A stretch of 64,000 nt of DNA from positions 558,001 to 622,000 of the forward strand of contig LR590468.1 of assembly GCA_901472505.1 (NCBI GenBank), given 5' to 3'. Positions 9,030 to 19,297 of this stretch are shown here, in pieces. This stretch comes from Proteus vulgaris (GTDB lineage: Bacteria; Pseudomonadota; Gammaproteobacteria; Enterobacterales; Enterobacteriaceae). The notes beneath the pieces are model-generated. The model searched no databases and was not told the origin of the DNA. It saw only the letters and a list, made by a program, of their open reading frames with translations. The translations under genes were made by a program, and so were the position numbers. Position 1 is the stretch's first letter, and each line of letters opens with the position of its first letter.

Positions 9030-9407
9030 AACGGTTGAAAATGCGCTGTTTTCTCGATGCCTGATAGGGGCAATTCTTTTATCTAGGAAAGATAAAAGAA
9101 CAAAGGTGAAAACAGTGGATGGCGTCCCTAAATTCAGGAGACGCGAATATAGCGCTTAAATTATGATAAATAAAATTATAAAAACTAATGTCAGAAAACA
9201 ATTTTATTTATACCAATCATGATTATCGTCTTTTTCTACAAAAAGGGAATAGCCTTACTCAGATATTTATTTTTATAAAAAAGGTATTTTTCATTATGAT
9301 GATTACGCAATAATACGTATGAAAATGATAGGTAAGTAAAAATACTTATTACTACCCTATCATCCTTTGATAAGGTAGTTTTTATTAAAAGAGTTACTCA
9401 GTTTATT
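9030..9407. other. Intergenic region with a plus-strand terminator
   Basis: No protein gene is seen. The region contains a good plus-strand terminator (9351-9386) that has no plus-strand gene before it, which hints at a small RNA. It also holds the promoter area of the MFS gene. Confidence 0.4.
9351..9386 (+). terminator. Orphan plus-strand terminator
   Basis: ACTACC plus TATCA pair with TGATA plus GGTAGT, followed by TTTTTATT. Genes on both sides are on the minus strand, so the U-tract faces no annotated gene. Confidence 0.6.
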
Positions 9408-10259
9408 TCATCTTATTTCTAAAGCAACATTAATAGCATCAGGAATAGAACCACCGTGGCCTTTACCTGCAAAGAGATAAAAATCGCACTGTTTTCCCTC
9501 ATCTGTTAAATATTGGCATAACTGACGTTGCGTTAACCAACTACTACGCTCTTGATAATTTTTTTGTTGCTCTTCACTTAATTGGCTTAAATCTGGATTT
9601 TCTTCTTTTTCACCTAGCGTTATTGCAATGGAAATGTCATCAGGAATAGCCTGCCATTGCTCTTTTCTCACCCACTCACCTTTTCCCCACCATAAAGAAG
9701 GACTTGCTACAATATAACGCTGGAAAGTTTCTGGATGATTAAATAGAACATAGAGGGTAAATACACCACCAAAGGAGTGCCCAAAGAGAGATTGCTGGGT
9801 AACTGATATATTCTCTTTCGCGAGTTGTTCAAGCGCATAAGGCCTGACTTGCGTTAGGATAAACTGATAAAAATTTTCTGCATTTCCACCTCGGCTAAAT
9901 GCCTCACCTTTTACACTAGGCGTATAATCATGCGTTCTTTCTGTAATAAAATAGGCTTTATCTCCCACATACCCCACGCTAATAATCGCTGGTAATGGAC
10001 TATTTTTTTGTTTTATGGCTACATTAACCATCAATGGAAATTGCGCATTACCATCAACACCATAAATTAATGTCGTCTTTGTTGTATTTTTGGGTACAGC
10101 AAGAAAGAGGCGATATTGTTTGCCTTCATAAGCGACTTCTTTTTGTGTGATTTGATAATAAGATTGTGCTTGAGGTTCAATTTTAGGTACTTCTTGGTTA
10201 GGTCTGGCTTGAGCCACCGCAGATAACATAATCATTCCGCATAACATTCGTATTCGCAT
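9408..10259 (-). CDS. Periplasmic alpha/beta hydrolase, IroE/Fes-type siderophore esterase
   Basis: This 283-residue protein has a signal peptide (MRIRMLCGMIMLSAVAQA) and an alpha/beta hydrolase fold. The nucleophile elbow GHSFGG is near residue 160, with a late KGHGGS supplying the likely catalytic His and LYGVDGN-type motifs early on. The layout matches the IroE/BesA esterases that linearise enterobactin-like catecholate siderophores in the periplasm. It lies just downstream of a CirA/IrgA-type TonB receptor on the same strand, which supports an iron-uptake role. A terminator (10326-10363) lies between them, so the gene may have its own promoter. The exact substrate is inferred. Confidence 0.8.
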   Translation of the reverse strand: MRIRMLCGMIMLSAVAQARPNQEVPKIEPQAQSYYQITQKEVAYEGKQYRLFLAVPKNTTKTTLIYGVDGNAQFPLMVNVAIKQKNSPLPAIISVGYVGDKAYFITERTHDYTPSVKGEAFSRGGNAENFYQFILTQVRPYALEQLAKENISVTQQSLFGHSFGGVFTLYVLFNHPETFQRYIVASPSLWWGKGEWVRKEQWQAIPDDISIAITLGEKEENPDLSQLSEEQQKNYQERSSWLTQRQLCQYLTDEGKQCDFYLFAGKGHGGSIPDAINVALEIR

Positions 10260-10325
10260 AAATCAGATACTCTGTCAGTAATATAAAAAGGTGAACAGTT
10301 AAATTGAAAATAATAGTAAGTGATA

Positions 10326-10363
10326 AAAAAATAAACCCCATATAAAATACGGGGTTTATTTCA
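10326..10363 (-). terminator. Terminator after the TonB-dependent receptor gene
   Basis: On the minus strand AATAAACCCCGTA pairs with TATGGGGTTTATT, followed by a run of T. It lies directly after the receptor stop codon. Confidence 0.7.
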
Positions 10364-10375
10364 ATTTAGGCTCAA

Positions 10376-12416
10376 TTAGAAACTATATTTAATGTTCGCC
10401 CAATAACGACGTCCCTCATCAACTACCCAGTTACCGCCTTTATCATTCACAGCAGGACCTGTTTCATCTGTAATATTTAATACCGCAAAGTTAAACATGG
10501 TATTTTTATTAAAGTTGTAGGTCATCCCTAAATCAAAGGTTGTGTAGCCACTACGATAACGCGCCCCTGAATGGCTATTTCGTTGTGCTGCCCAAATTTG
10601 TTTGCCCGTATAAGCCGTATTGGCATAAAAACTGGTCGCTTCATCAAACTGCCAATCCACACGCGCATTCGCACTGTGCTTTGGTGTCATATCAAGCGGG
10701 TAGCCTTTTAATGACTCACCAGAAGCTAACTTTTCATCATCACTTTTACGTTCTGAATCAATATAAGTGTAGTTAGCATTGACATGCCAGCTTTCCGTAA
10801 TTGGGAAACCAACTGCCGTTTCAATCCCTTTGATATTGGCTTTACCGACATTATCGTATTGATAGAGTTTTAAACTTGTAATTGGATCTATTTCACCAGT
10901 GTCGAAATTGGTTAACTTATCTTTAAAATCGGTATTAAAGAAAGTCACACTTGCAGTCACACCATCCCCATTATCATAACCAATACCAATTTCTTGGCTG
11001 ACTGATGTTTCCGGTTTTAAGTCACGATTACCATACATAATCGCACGACCTTTTTCTGTTGACGTGCCGTATTCAGGACTGATTTCACGCAGGCTTGGCG
11101 CTTTAAAAGCTTTCGCCACGCCCCCTTTTAAGGTGAATTCATCCGTTAAATGATAAACGGCATAGGCTCTTGGACTCCAGTGATTACCGTAATATTCGTG
11201 ATCATCAAGACGCACACCACCGGTTAATGCGAGGTTGTCTGTTACGCTATATTCATCTTCGATGAATAAAGCTTTTTGATCAGCCGTAATTTGTCGATTG
11301 TTTTATTTCTTTTCCACCAAGAGACGATTCATCTTTTAAACGTGAATATTGATATTGCCCCCCAAAAGTCATCACATTTGAAGGTAAAAAAGCGGTAAAT
11401 TTTGCATCAAAAACAGTATTGGTAATTTCAGGACGGCGAGCTTCGTAATATTTATAGCTATTCCCTGTTGCCTTATCAACCGCTTCTGTTTTTTGAATAC
11501 GCTTAGTTTGTTCTTGGTAGACACTTAATTCAGAATGCAGAATATCAAATTGATTTTTATAAGTTAATGCCCAATGATTACGATCATTATTAGTTTCTAG
11601 CATTTTATTTTTATCAAGGCGCCCACCACGATTGGTAAACTCACTCATTGATTTACCTGGTGTCGTTGTACGCTGTAACGTATTACGACCCGCTTCTAAT
11701 AAAATGGTTTGATTATCTGTTGGTGTAAATGCCAATTTCGCCGTAATGTTTTTATTGTCATTACGACCTTGACCATAAGTGATTTTATCTTCTGCACGTA
11801 AGTAGCTACTGCCGTAAAGTTGTAAGCCTAATTTATCTTCAATTAAAGGCCCTGAAAGATAAAAATCACCATCAATAGAATCGCCAGCGTCACGGTTATG
11901 TTGCAACGTACCGCCAAGTGCAACAGAGCCATGCCACTCTTTTGTTACTGGTTTAGTAATGATATTGATAACACCACCCATTGCATCAGAGCCATATAGT
12001 GATGACATTGGCCCGCGGATAACTTCTATACGTTCAATTGCATCTGCAGGTGGAATAAAACCACCTTCATAACCACCACTCCCATTCGGGCGTGACTCAC
12101 GACTATTTTGACGACGACCATCAACTAAAATAAGCGTGTATTCACCCGGCAAACCACGCATCGTAATTTCTTGTTTATTGGCATTACCATTAATGCTAAC
12201 ACCTTCAACACCTTTTACAGCATCCGCTAAATCATGAACTGGTTTCTTTGCAAGTTGTTCTTTGCTGATCACGGTAATACTTGCTGGTGCATCTGTAATT
12301 TGTTGAGCAAACCCTGACGCTGATACAACAAGTTTTTCTTCTGTGTTTTCTTGTGCATACAGCGGGTAAGAGGCAGATAAAATACAGGCAGTTAAAATAC
12401 CCATTTTAAAGTTCAT
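10376..12416 (-). CDS. TonB-dependent catecholate siderophore receptor (CirA/IrgA type), frame split by one extra base
   Basis: This outer-membrane receptor imports ferric catecholate siderophores using TonB energy. After a signal peptide (to YPLYA) there is a plug domain with a TonB box-like EKLVVSAS, VEGVSINGNANKQEITMRG, LILVDGRRQNSR and RGPMSSLYGSDAMGGVINIITK, then a beta barrel ending in RRYWANIKYSF with terminal Phe. It closely resembles CirA and Vibrio IrgA in motif order. The frame breaks at T4 at 11301-11304 (plus strand). Dropping one base restores 679 residues, the normal size, and joins KEI to NNRQITADQKALF. Two Fur-like boxes lie upstream. The break is most likely a base-calling error. 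Confidence 0.85.
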
Positions 12417-12450
12417 AGTGGTTCCCTGAATTAATAACAGTTATAGTAAT

Positions 12451-12469
12451 GAGAATGATTAATATTATC
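12451..12469 (-). promoter_or_regulatory. Fur box upstream of the TonB-dependent receptor
   Basis: GAGAATGATTAATATTATC matches the 19-base Fur consensus at 15 positions. It lies 35 bases before the receptor ATG. A second, weaker copy (GAGAATGATTTTC) lies at 12486-12498. Fur with iron would repress here. Confidence 0.7.
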
Positions 12470-12485
12470 TTAATCAAATATTCAT

Positions 12486-12498
12486 GAGAATGATTTTC
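12486..12498 (-). promoter_or_regulatory. Second Fur-like site
   Basis: GAGAATGATTTTC repeats the first half of the stronger Fur box 35 bases away, suggesting extended Fur binding across the receptor promoter. Confidence 0.45.
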
Positions 12499-12584
12499 TT
12501 TTCATATTTGGTGTTTTTTTTTAATCTGCATCAAAGTAAATCAGGGCTATTTTCGCTAGGCCTCGTTAGAGCGCATTTCAAACA

Positions 12585-12617
12585 TAAAAAAAGCAGATGG
12601 CATAAACCATCTGCTTT
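12585..12617 (-). terminator. Terminator of the symporter gene
   Basis: On the minus strand AAAGCAGATGG pairs with CCATCTGCTTT around a six-base loop and is followed by a T-run. It lies about 55 bases after the symporter stop. Confidence 0.75.
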
Positions 12618-12672
12618 ATTCTTTTGTAGGATATTTTTAGATTTAACGAATTAACAAATCATCACTTTGTTA

Positions 12673-14310
12673 TTACCAGAACACGGCATAAAGTACACAG
12701 AGTATGACCATAATGGCATAGGAAGCGATGTTAAATCCGCTTTGTGTTTTAAAGGTTTTATCGGTTAAAGTAATCGCCCCTACGCTGTCATCCGTTGTCG
12801 TTGAAGTTAAGCTCACTAAACCAATCACGACAATAGTAAACATAAAGGTGTACATCATTTGATCAAGGAAAGGCATACCCAATGGCATTAATTTTAGGAA
12901 TAAAGCAAACGGTATAGATAAGACCACACCAATAATTGCACCTTTTGCGTTTGTTTTTTTCCAGAATAAGCCTAATAGGAATACCGCTAAAATACCTGGG
13001 CTTACTAATCCAGTATATTCTTGAATATATTGGAATGCCTGATCGATACCACCTAATAATGGCGCAATAAAGCAAGCGATAATCAGGGGCAACAACCGCA
13101 CTAATACGTCCCACATTCACTAAACGTGTTTCAGAAGCTTTTGGCCCAACATATTCTTTATAAATATCCATCGTGAAAATAGTCGCGATAGAGTTAAGCA
13201 TAGACGCCAAAGATGAAACTATTGCAGCTGCAAGTGCTGCAAAAACAACACCTTTTGCTCCTACTGGCAAGAACTGTGTTAACCAAGGATAGGCTTTGTC
13301 AGCTTGTGCCAGCGTTGGAATATGCTGTGGCGCCATAGCACCTAACCCGGCCATTAAGTCTGGATTAGTGGTAATTACAAATGCTGCAATCCCTGGAACA
13401 ACCACCAGAATAGGGACAATTAATTTTAAGAATGCAGCAAACACTAGCCCTTTCTGTGCTTCATTGATAGATTTAGCAGCTAAAGCACGCTGAATAATAT
13501 ATTGATTAAAACCCCAGTAATAGAGGTTAGCAACCCATAAAACCACCAATTAGCACAGCGATACCTGGTAAGTTCATAAATTGCGGATTATCTTTTTCTA
13601 AGATCATTTTAAAGTGATCGGGTGCAGCTTGCGTCATTTTGTTTAAGCCTTCCATAATCCCACCATCGCCACCGATATAGCTGACGGCTAATACTGTGGT
13701 AAATAAACCACCGAGAATAAGGAAGAAGACTTGCACCACGTCTGTCCACGCAACAGCAGAAAGCCCACCATAAAGCGAATAGATAACGGCAAATAACGCT
13801 AAACCAACAATGGCGTACATCATTGGTACACCTAAAATGGTTTCTAATGCTAATGAACCTAAATACAGCACAGATGTTAAGTTAACAAAGATAAATAATG
13901 CGAGCCAGAACACAGCAAGAATGGTTTTTAAATTACGACTTCTAAAAACGATTCTCAACAAACTCAGGGATGGTATAAATACCTTTTTCGATAAAGACTG
14001 GTAAGAAATATTTAGCAACAATTATTAATGTCAGCGCGGCCATCCACTCATAAGAGGCGATAGCAAGGCCAATGGAGAAACCAGAGCCAGACATACCAAT
14101 AAACTGTTCAGCTGAAATATTAGCGGCAATAAGCGAAGAACCAATTGCCCACCAAGGAAGAGTTTTACCTGCTAAGAAATAGTCCTTTGTTCCTTTTTTC
14201 TCACCATCCTTTGAACGAGAAACCCATAATCCTAGACTAATAATGATGACGACATAGAGGGCAAAAATTGCATAGTCTATTGTGCTTAATCCAACACCTT
14301 CTGTATGCAT
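12673..14310 (-). CDS. Solute:sodium symporter (SSS family), probable galactose/glucose transporter, frame split three times
   Basis: This is a sodium-coupled sugar symporter of the SGLT type in the inner membrane. N-terminal motifs include KDYFLAGKTLPWWAIGSSLIAANISAEQFIGMSGSG; AVIYSLYGGLSAVAWTDVVQ follows, and then WGFNQYIIQRALAAKS, all hallmarks of the SSS family. As given it is broken into four frames. The breaks fall at A5 (13944-13948), A4 (13539-13542) and G4 (13086-13089) on the plus strand; removing one base at each restores one 544-residue protein. It lies beside galS and the galETKM genes, and a GalR-type operator sits 41-56 bases before its ATG, so galactose is the likely substrate. 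The breaks are probably sequencing errors. Confidence 0.82.
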
Positions 14311-14350
14311 AATATTTTCCTTTCAGACCCATAGAGAGAATAGACATTTA

Positions 14351-14366
14351 ATGTAAACGTTTTCAC
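14351..14366 (-). promoter_or_regulatory. GalR/GalS-type operator upstream of the symporter
   Basis: ATGTAAACGTTTTCAC matches the palindrome GTGTAAACGTTTACAC at 14 of 16 positions. It lies just before the symporter start. A weaker copy (ATGATAACGATTACAC, 12 of 16) lies at 14543-14558. Confidence 0.65.
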
Positions 14367-14542
14367 ACCCTTTTTCCGTTACTCCCTTCACAATTTTGTT
14401 GCTTATGTTACGTAAATGCGTCTAAAAATAGAGAAACAAACGATTACTATAACGAGTAAAACCAGAATTAGACTAAAATCTCTAGTTCTATTTTATCTCA
14501 CAAGAAAATACCTTTGAAGGAAAATACAAAACTCCTTTAAAA

Positions 14543-14558
14543 ATGATAACGATTACAC
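14543..14558 (-). promoter_or_regulatory. Weaker GalR/GalS-type operator
   Basis: ATGATAACGATTACAC matches the GalR palindrome at 12 of 16 positions. Its centre is 192 bases from the stronger site, between galS and the symporter, so it could serve as a distal operator. Confidence 0.4.
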
Positions 14559-14641
14559 TTATTAAGAAAACATAGCCTTTTAAGGTGATGATGATGATCC
14601 CCATGAAGAGGATCGACTGTATTATAAAAAATAAAGGGGGA

Positions 14642-15653
14642 TTAAGAGAGGTGACTAAGATTAAAAACCGAATTACGTTGAACTAAAGTAGGCGAAAAAA
14701 TACGTTGTTTTTGTTCGAGAACTTCACCTTTAGACAGTCTGATAGCCAGTGTTGCGGCTTGCTCTGCCATCATTTGTACTGGATAACGCACAGTTGTTAA
14801 ACGAGGATGAATATAACGCGCAATTAATACGTCATCAAATCCAATCACTGAGATTTTTTTCAGGTACTGGGATCTCATTTTCATCGAGAACAGACAAAGC
14901 ACCCGCTGCCATAAAATCGTTGTAAGTAACAACAGCGGTAAAATCAATAGATTTGGTTAATAAGTGCATCATTGCTTTCTCTCCACCTTCCCCTTCTGGT
15001 TCACCATGCTCAATATAACTTTCAGGTAATATTATGTTATTCGCTTCAAGAGCTGCCTTATAACCTGCAAGGCGTTGGGTGGTATCCTCAATATGATGAG
15101 TAGAAGAGATGTAAGCAATTTTGGTATGCCCTTGGCGAATAAGGTGCTCTGTCGCCATCCATGCCCCTTTGTAATTATCTAAAGCAACACAACGTTCCGC
15201 AATCTCCGGAATAAAGCGATTAATTAACACCATACTTTTGACTTCATGAGCATAAGCAAGCAGTTCTTCATCCGAGAGTGCTTTAGAGTGGATCACTAAA
15301 CCATCACAGCGACTATTAATTAATAACTCGATAGATTGGCGTTCGTCTTGTGCATCATGATAGCCATTACACACCAAAATATGTTTTCCCGCTTGTCTAG
15401 CCACATTATCAACTGCTTTCACCAATGTACCAAAAAAAGGATCAGAAACATCATGGACTAAGACACCTAAAGTTTGTGTGCTTTGGCTAACCAATGCTCT
15501 AGCCGCAGCATTAGGTCGATAACCTAGCTTTTGCATTGCAACATTTACCGTCTCTATTGATGCCTTACTTGCTTTCGGCGAGTTATTAATGACTCGTGAT
15601 ACCGTAGCAACAGAAACCCCCGCTTCTTTTGCTACATCTTTGATAGTCGCCAT
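14642..15653 (-). CDS. galS: LacI-family galactose regulator GalS/GalR, frame split by one extra base
   Basis: This is a DNA-binding repressor of the LacI family. The N-terminal helix-turn-helix reads MATIKDVAKEAGVSVATVSRVINNS, followed by the hinge YRPNAAARALVSQ and a periplasmic-binding-protein-like core. Segments such as DPFFGTLVKAVDNVA, GLVIHSKALSDEELL and GFDDVLIARYIHPRLTTVRYP are close to E. coli GalS and GalR. The frame breaks at T7 (14854-14860, plus strand); one fewer base gives 336 residues, the family size. The start at 15653 follows GAGGTGG. It probably binds the GTGTAAACGTTTACAC-type sites before galE and the symporter, with galactose as inducer. GalR instead of GalS cannot be excluded. 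Confidence 0.85.
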
Positions 15654-15802
15654 ATCCACCTCATGGGTCACCTTTATTCATAATCAAAAAATAACGGGCT
15701 GTTAATCTAAGAACAAAGAAAAAAGGGAATAATAAAATTTAAGTGGCTTGATTATCAGCGAAGAAGTGAAATTTAAAAAGTAAAAAGATCAAATAAATAG
15801 TG

Positions 15803-15830
15803 AAAAGGAAAGCGTTTACACTTTCCTTTT
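15803..15830 (-). terminator. Terminator hairpin after galM
   Basis: AAAAGGAAAG (15803-15812) pairs perfectly with CTTTCCTTTT (15821-15830) around an 8-base loop. On the minus strand the stem start plus loop reads AGTGTAAACGCTTTC, a near half-operator for GalR. Confidence 0.6.
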
Positions 15831-15834
15831 ATTG

Positions 15835-16905
15835 CTAGGAGTAAAACTTATAGATAGTTTGGCTATTCCAGGGTGTATTTGCAGATAGAATGCCTCGATT
15901 TTCATGCCATTCAGGATGATTAGGCCCATCAGGAAAGTATTGTGTTTCTAACGCTAGCCCTGAATAATTACCATAACGACGACTTTTTCCTCTTGTACCC
16001 ACTAAAAAGTTACCTGTATAGAATTGAACAGAAGGTAGTGTAGTAAACACATCCATTTTAAGTTCACCCTCAGGTGCGATGACTGTTACAACCGGTGCTT
16101 TATCGTCAATAGTTTTTTTATCTAAAATAAACGCATGATCATAACCCTTCGCCACTTTTTGGCACTCATCAACCATAAAATCAAGGCCGATACGTTTTAA
16201 TTTACGAAAATCAAACCCTGTTCCTATCACACTCGCAAACTCCCCCGTAGGAATATTGCCTTCACCATTTTTTAAATAATGAGTCGCACAAATTTTCAAG
16301 TCGTGCTCAAGTGCTGTGCGTTCAGTATGTTCACCTGCAAGGTTAAAATAGGCATGATTAGTTAAACTGAGTGGCGTGGTTTTATCGCTTATTGCCTGAT
16401 AATCAATACACACTTCATTATTATCGGTGAGTGTATAAGTCACGCTGACCTTAAGTGTACCGGGAAAACCTTGGTCACCATCCTTTGAGATCAATGAAAA
16501 TGTCACCGATTGAGACGATTGTGCCGTGATCTCCCAGCGACGATGACTAAAGTTTTGTTTACCACCATGTAAGGTATTTTTACCTTCATTAGCACTGATT
16601 TGATATTCCAGCCCTTCTAATACAAATTTTGCACCAGCAATACGATTAGCAAAGCGCCCTACAGTAGCACCTAAATAGGCAGTTTGCTGTTTATGGGCAT
16701 TCATATCTGCCGAGCCTAACAGCACATCTCGACGATATCCATTAACCGGTACAATGCAAGTTAACCAAGTCGCACCAATATCCATTAAAGAAATCGACAT
16801 ACCAAACCGATTTTTAAGCACAACTACTTGTGCAGGCTTTCCGTCTGATGCGGGTTGTGCTGTCATTTGTTCTGGCTCGAGAAAGCGGAGCTCATTAATC
16901 GCCAT
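15835..16905 (-). CDS. galM: Aldose 1-epimerase (galactose mutarotase)
   Basis: GalM interconverts the alpha and beta anomers of galactose in the cytoplasm so that GalK receives its substrate. The 356 residues carry NRIAGAKFVLEGLEYQISANEGKNTLHGG (Asn and His ligands), the catalytic-region NHAYFNLAG and the late ALETQYFPDGPNHPEW with the catalytic Glu. Size agrees with E. coli GalM (346). Its ATG overlaps the galK stop by one base (TAATG), indicating translational coupling. It is the last gene of the galETKM group before the hairpin at 15803-15830. Confidence 0.95.
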   Translation of the reverse strand: MAINELRFLEPEQMTAQPASDGKPAQVVVLKNRFGMSISLMDIGATWLTCIVPVNGYRRDVLLGSADMNAHKQQTAYLGATVGRFANRIAGAKFVLEGLEYQISANEGKNTLHGGKQNFSHRRWEITAQSSQSVTFSLISKDGDQGFPGTLKVSVTYTLTDNNEVCIDYQAISDKTTPLSLTNHAYFNLAGEHTERTALEHDLKICATHYLKNGEGNIPTGEFASVIGTGFDFRKLKRIGLDFMVDECQKVAKGYDHAFILDKKTIDDKAPVVTVIAPEGELKMDVFTTLPSVQFYTGNFLVGTRGKSRRYGNYSGLALETQYFPDGPNHPEWHENRGILSANTPWNSQTIYKFYS

Positions 16906-18065
16906 TATTTTGCCTCCGAATAGCCCGCTCCTTGGCTTGCAGAGCAGACATAGATAGTTTCTTTCAACCCTGTTTTGGCTTCATATTGTGTCTTCACCGA
17001 ATCAACAACTTTATCAACTAAATCAGGTGTCACTAATGCTACGACACAACCGCCAAATCCACCACCCGTCATTCTTACACCACCACGATCACCAATCGTT
17101 GATTTTACGATTTCAACCAATGAATCAATCTCTTTGACAGTAATTTCAAAATCATCACGCATTGAATGATGTGATTGCATCATTAATTGGCTTAATGTGG
17201 TTAAATCCCCCTTGCGCAATGCCTCCGCAGCCTCCTGTGTGCGATTATTTTCAGTGATAACATGGCGAGCTCGACGATAAACCACCTCACTCATTAATGT
17301 TTTTTTAGCCAGCAGATCATCTAATGTAGCATCTCTTAATGCTTTGATATTTAAAATTTTTGCCGCTTCTTCGCATTGCTGACGACGGGTATTGTATTCA
17401 CTGTCCACTAACCCGCGTTTTTTATTAGAGTTGATTATCATCACAACCATATTTTCAGGCATTGTCACGGCGAACGTATCTAAAGAACGGCAATCAATTA
17501 ATAAAGCATGATTTTCTTCACCACAAGCAGAAATCAGTTGATCCATAATGCCACAGTTACAACCAACAAATTGGTTTTCAGCTTTTTGACCGTTTAACGC
17601 AATCTCTTTTTGACTAATAGGCAATTGATAGAGTGCTTTAATCGTTTGACCGATAGCCACTTCTAAGGCAGCTGAGGAACTTAACCCTGCACCTTGAGGG
17701 ACATTACCCGATATTGCGATATCCATACCATGGAAAGAATAATTATCTTTTTGTAGAAAATAGATAACACCACGAACGTAATTTGCCCACATTTTATTAG
17801 GTAAAAACTCAATCGTGTTATCAAGACTAAATTCATCAACTTCATTTTGGTAATCAACTGCAATCACACGAATAATATTATCTTCCCGTTTTGCTGCTGC
17901 AACGATCATTTGATAATTAATCGCACAAGGTAAAACAAATCCATCATTATAATCAGTGTGTTCACCAATAAGATTTACTCTTCCTGGCGCTTGAATAAAA
18001 TGTGTCGGCGCGTAACCAAAAATAGATGTGAATGAACGAGTCACATTATTAATAAGTGCCTGCAT
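16905..18065 (-). CDS. galK: Galactokinase
   Basis: GalK phosphorylates alpha-D-galactose with ATP to galactose-1-phosphate, the first committed step of the Leloir pathway. The 386 residues carry the galactokinase signature [22 protein letters not shown], the GHMP-kinase ATP loop [18 protein letters not shown], catalytic-region NCGIMDQ, and the late [14 protein letters not shown]. coli GalK is 382 residues. It follows galT after a 131-base gap with no strong terminator and overlaps galM by one base. Confidence 0.97.
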   Translation of the reverse strand: MQALINNVTRSFTSIFGYAPTHFIQAPGRVNLIGEHTDYNDGFVLPCAINYQMIVAAAKREDNIIRVIAVDYQNEVDEFSLDNTIEFLPNKMWANYVRGVIYFLQKDNYSFHGMDIAISGNVPQGAGLSSSAALEVAIGQTIKALYQLPISQKEIALNGQKAENQFVGCNCGIMDQLISACGEENHALLIDCRSLDTFAVTMPENMVVMIINSNKKRGLVDSEYNTRRQQCEEAAKILNIKALRDATLDDLLAKKTLMSEVVYRRARHVITENNRTQEAAEALRKGDLTTLSQLMMQSHHSMRDDFEITVKEIDSLVEIVKSTIGDRGGVRMTGGGFGGCVVALVTPDLVDKVVDSVKTQYEAKTGLKETIYVCSASQGAGYSEAK

Positions 18066-18196
18066 AATAAATCCTTAGCTTAAAATTAAGTAATAAAATC
18101 CCACCACATCATTATGTAAATAATGCGATATTTGGTTTAATTTATTTCGTGCGCAAAAAGCAGATTAACTAAAATACCTTGCCATATTGAAGGTCA

Positions 18197-19252
18197 TTAA
18201 GGTTGCTCTTTATAATGAATGTCACTTAATTGACGTAAATTATTTGCCGCTTGTTCTGGCGTTAGATCCCTTTGCGATTCCGCTAGCATTTCGTATCCCA
18301 CCATAAATTTACGCACAGTAGCTGAACGTAATAATGGCGGATAATAAAGCGCATGTAATTGCCAATGGTCTATATTTCTGTTGTCTTTAAAAGACGGTGC
18401 AAAATGCCACCCCATTGAATAAGGGAAAGAGCAATGAAATAAGTTGTCATAACGACTGGTTAATTTTTTCATTGCAACAGCTAGATCATCGCGTTGAGTA
18501 CCATTTAACTCACTCATTCGGCGAATATGGGTTTTAGGCAATAACATTGTTTCATAAGGCCAAGCAGCCCAATAAGGCACTATTGCCAACCAATGTTCTG
18601 TTTCAACAACCGTTCGACTTGCGTCTTTACATTCAGCATCAACATAATCCATTAATAAATTACGCCCATATTTTTCAAAATATGCTTTTAAATGCGTATC
18701 TTTTCTCGCTAATTCATTCGGTAAAAAATCACTCGCCCAAATTTGCCCATGAGGATGGGGTTGGGAACATCCCATTGTTTCCCCCTTGTTCTCAAACACT
18801 TGAACCCAAAGGTATTCTTTACTGAGCTCTTCTATTTGGTTATCCCAAGTATCAACAATTTTACGTAAGCTACTTAAAGGCAATTCAGGTATTGTTTTTC
18901 CATGGTCGGGCGAAAAACAGATAACGCGACTAATTCCTCTTACTGCTTGAGTTTGAAATAAAGGATTTGATGAAGGATCAACATCATATTCATCTTGTAA
19001 TAACGCAGAGTGATCGTTATTAAAGACATACGTTCCGGTGTAATCTGGGTTTTGATCACCAGAAACACGCGTATTGTTTGGGCACAAATAACAATGCGGA
19101 TCATAAGAGGGAAGAGTCGCAAGCTGAGGTTTTTCATCTTTACCATTCCAAGGTCGTTTCGCTCTATGAGGTGAAACCAAAATCCACTGACCAGTGAGCG
19201 GATTATAGCGACGATGAGGATGTTCAACAGGATCAAAAATCAGTTTTGACAT
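18197..19252 (-). CDS. galT: Galactose-1-phosphate uridylyltransferase
   Basis: GalT exchanges UDP between UDP-glucose and galactose-1-phosphate, the middle step of the Leloir pathway, in the cytoplasm. The active-site HPHGQIWA motif with the uridylylated His is near residue 166; zinc-binding Cys residues occur in CYLCPNN near residue 55. [25 protein letters not shown] near the N-terminus is also typical. Its 351 residues match the family (E. coli 348). It starts 45 bases after the galE stop. Confidence 0.97.
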   Translation of the reverse strand: MSKLIFDPVEHPHRRYNPLTGQWILVSPHRAKRPWNGKDEKPQLATLPSYDPHCYLCPNNTRVSGDQNPDYTGTYVFNNDHSALLQDEYDVDPSSNPLFQTQAVRGISRVICFSPDHGKTIPELPLSSLRKIVDTWDNQIEELSKEYLWVQVFENKGETMGCSQPHPHGQIWASDFLPNELARKDTHLKAYFEKYGRNLLMDYVDAECKDASRTVVETEHWLAIVPYWAAWPYETMLLPKTHIRRMSELNGTQRDDLAVAMKKLTSRYDNLFHCSFPYSMGWHFAPSFKDNRNIDHWQLHALYYPPLLRSATVRKFMVGYEMLAESQRDLTPEQAANNLRQLSDIHYKEQP

Positions 19253-19297
19253 AACCTTCTCTCTTATTTATTCAAGATTATCTGAATACTTTAAACT

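Noticed and set aside
12673..14310. Symporter as a true decaying pseudogene
   Set aside because: All three breaks are single extra bases in homopolymers, as elsewhere in the window, and the protein is otherwise complete.
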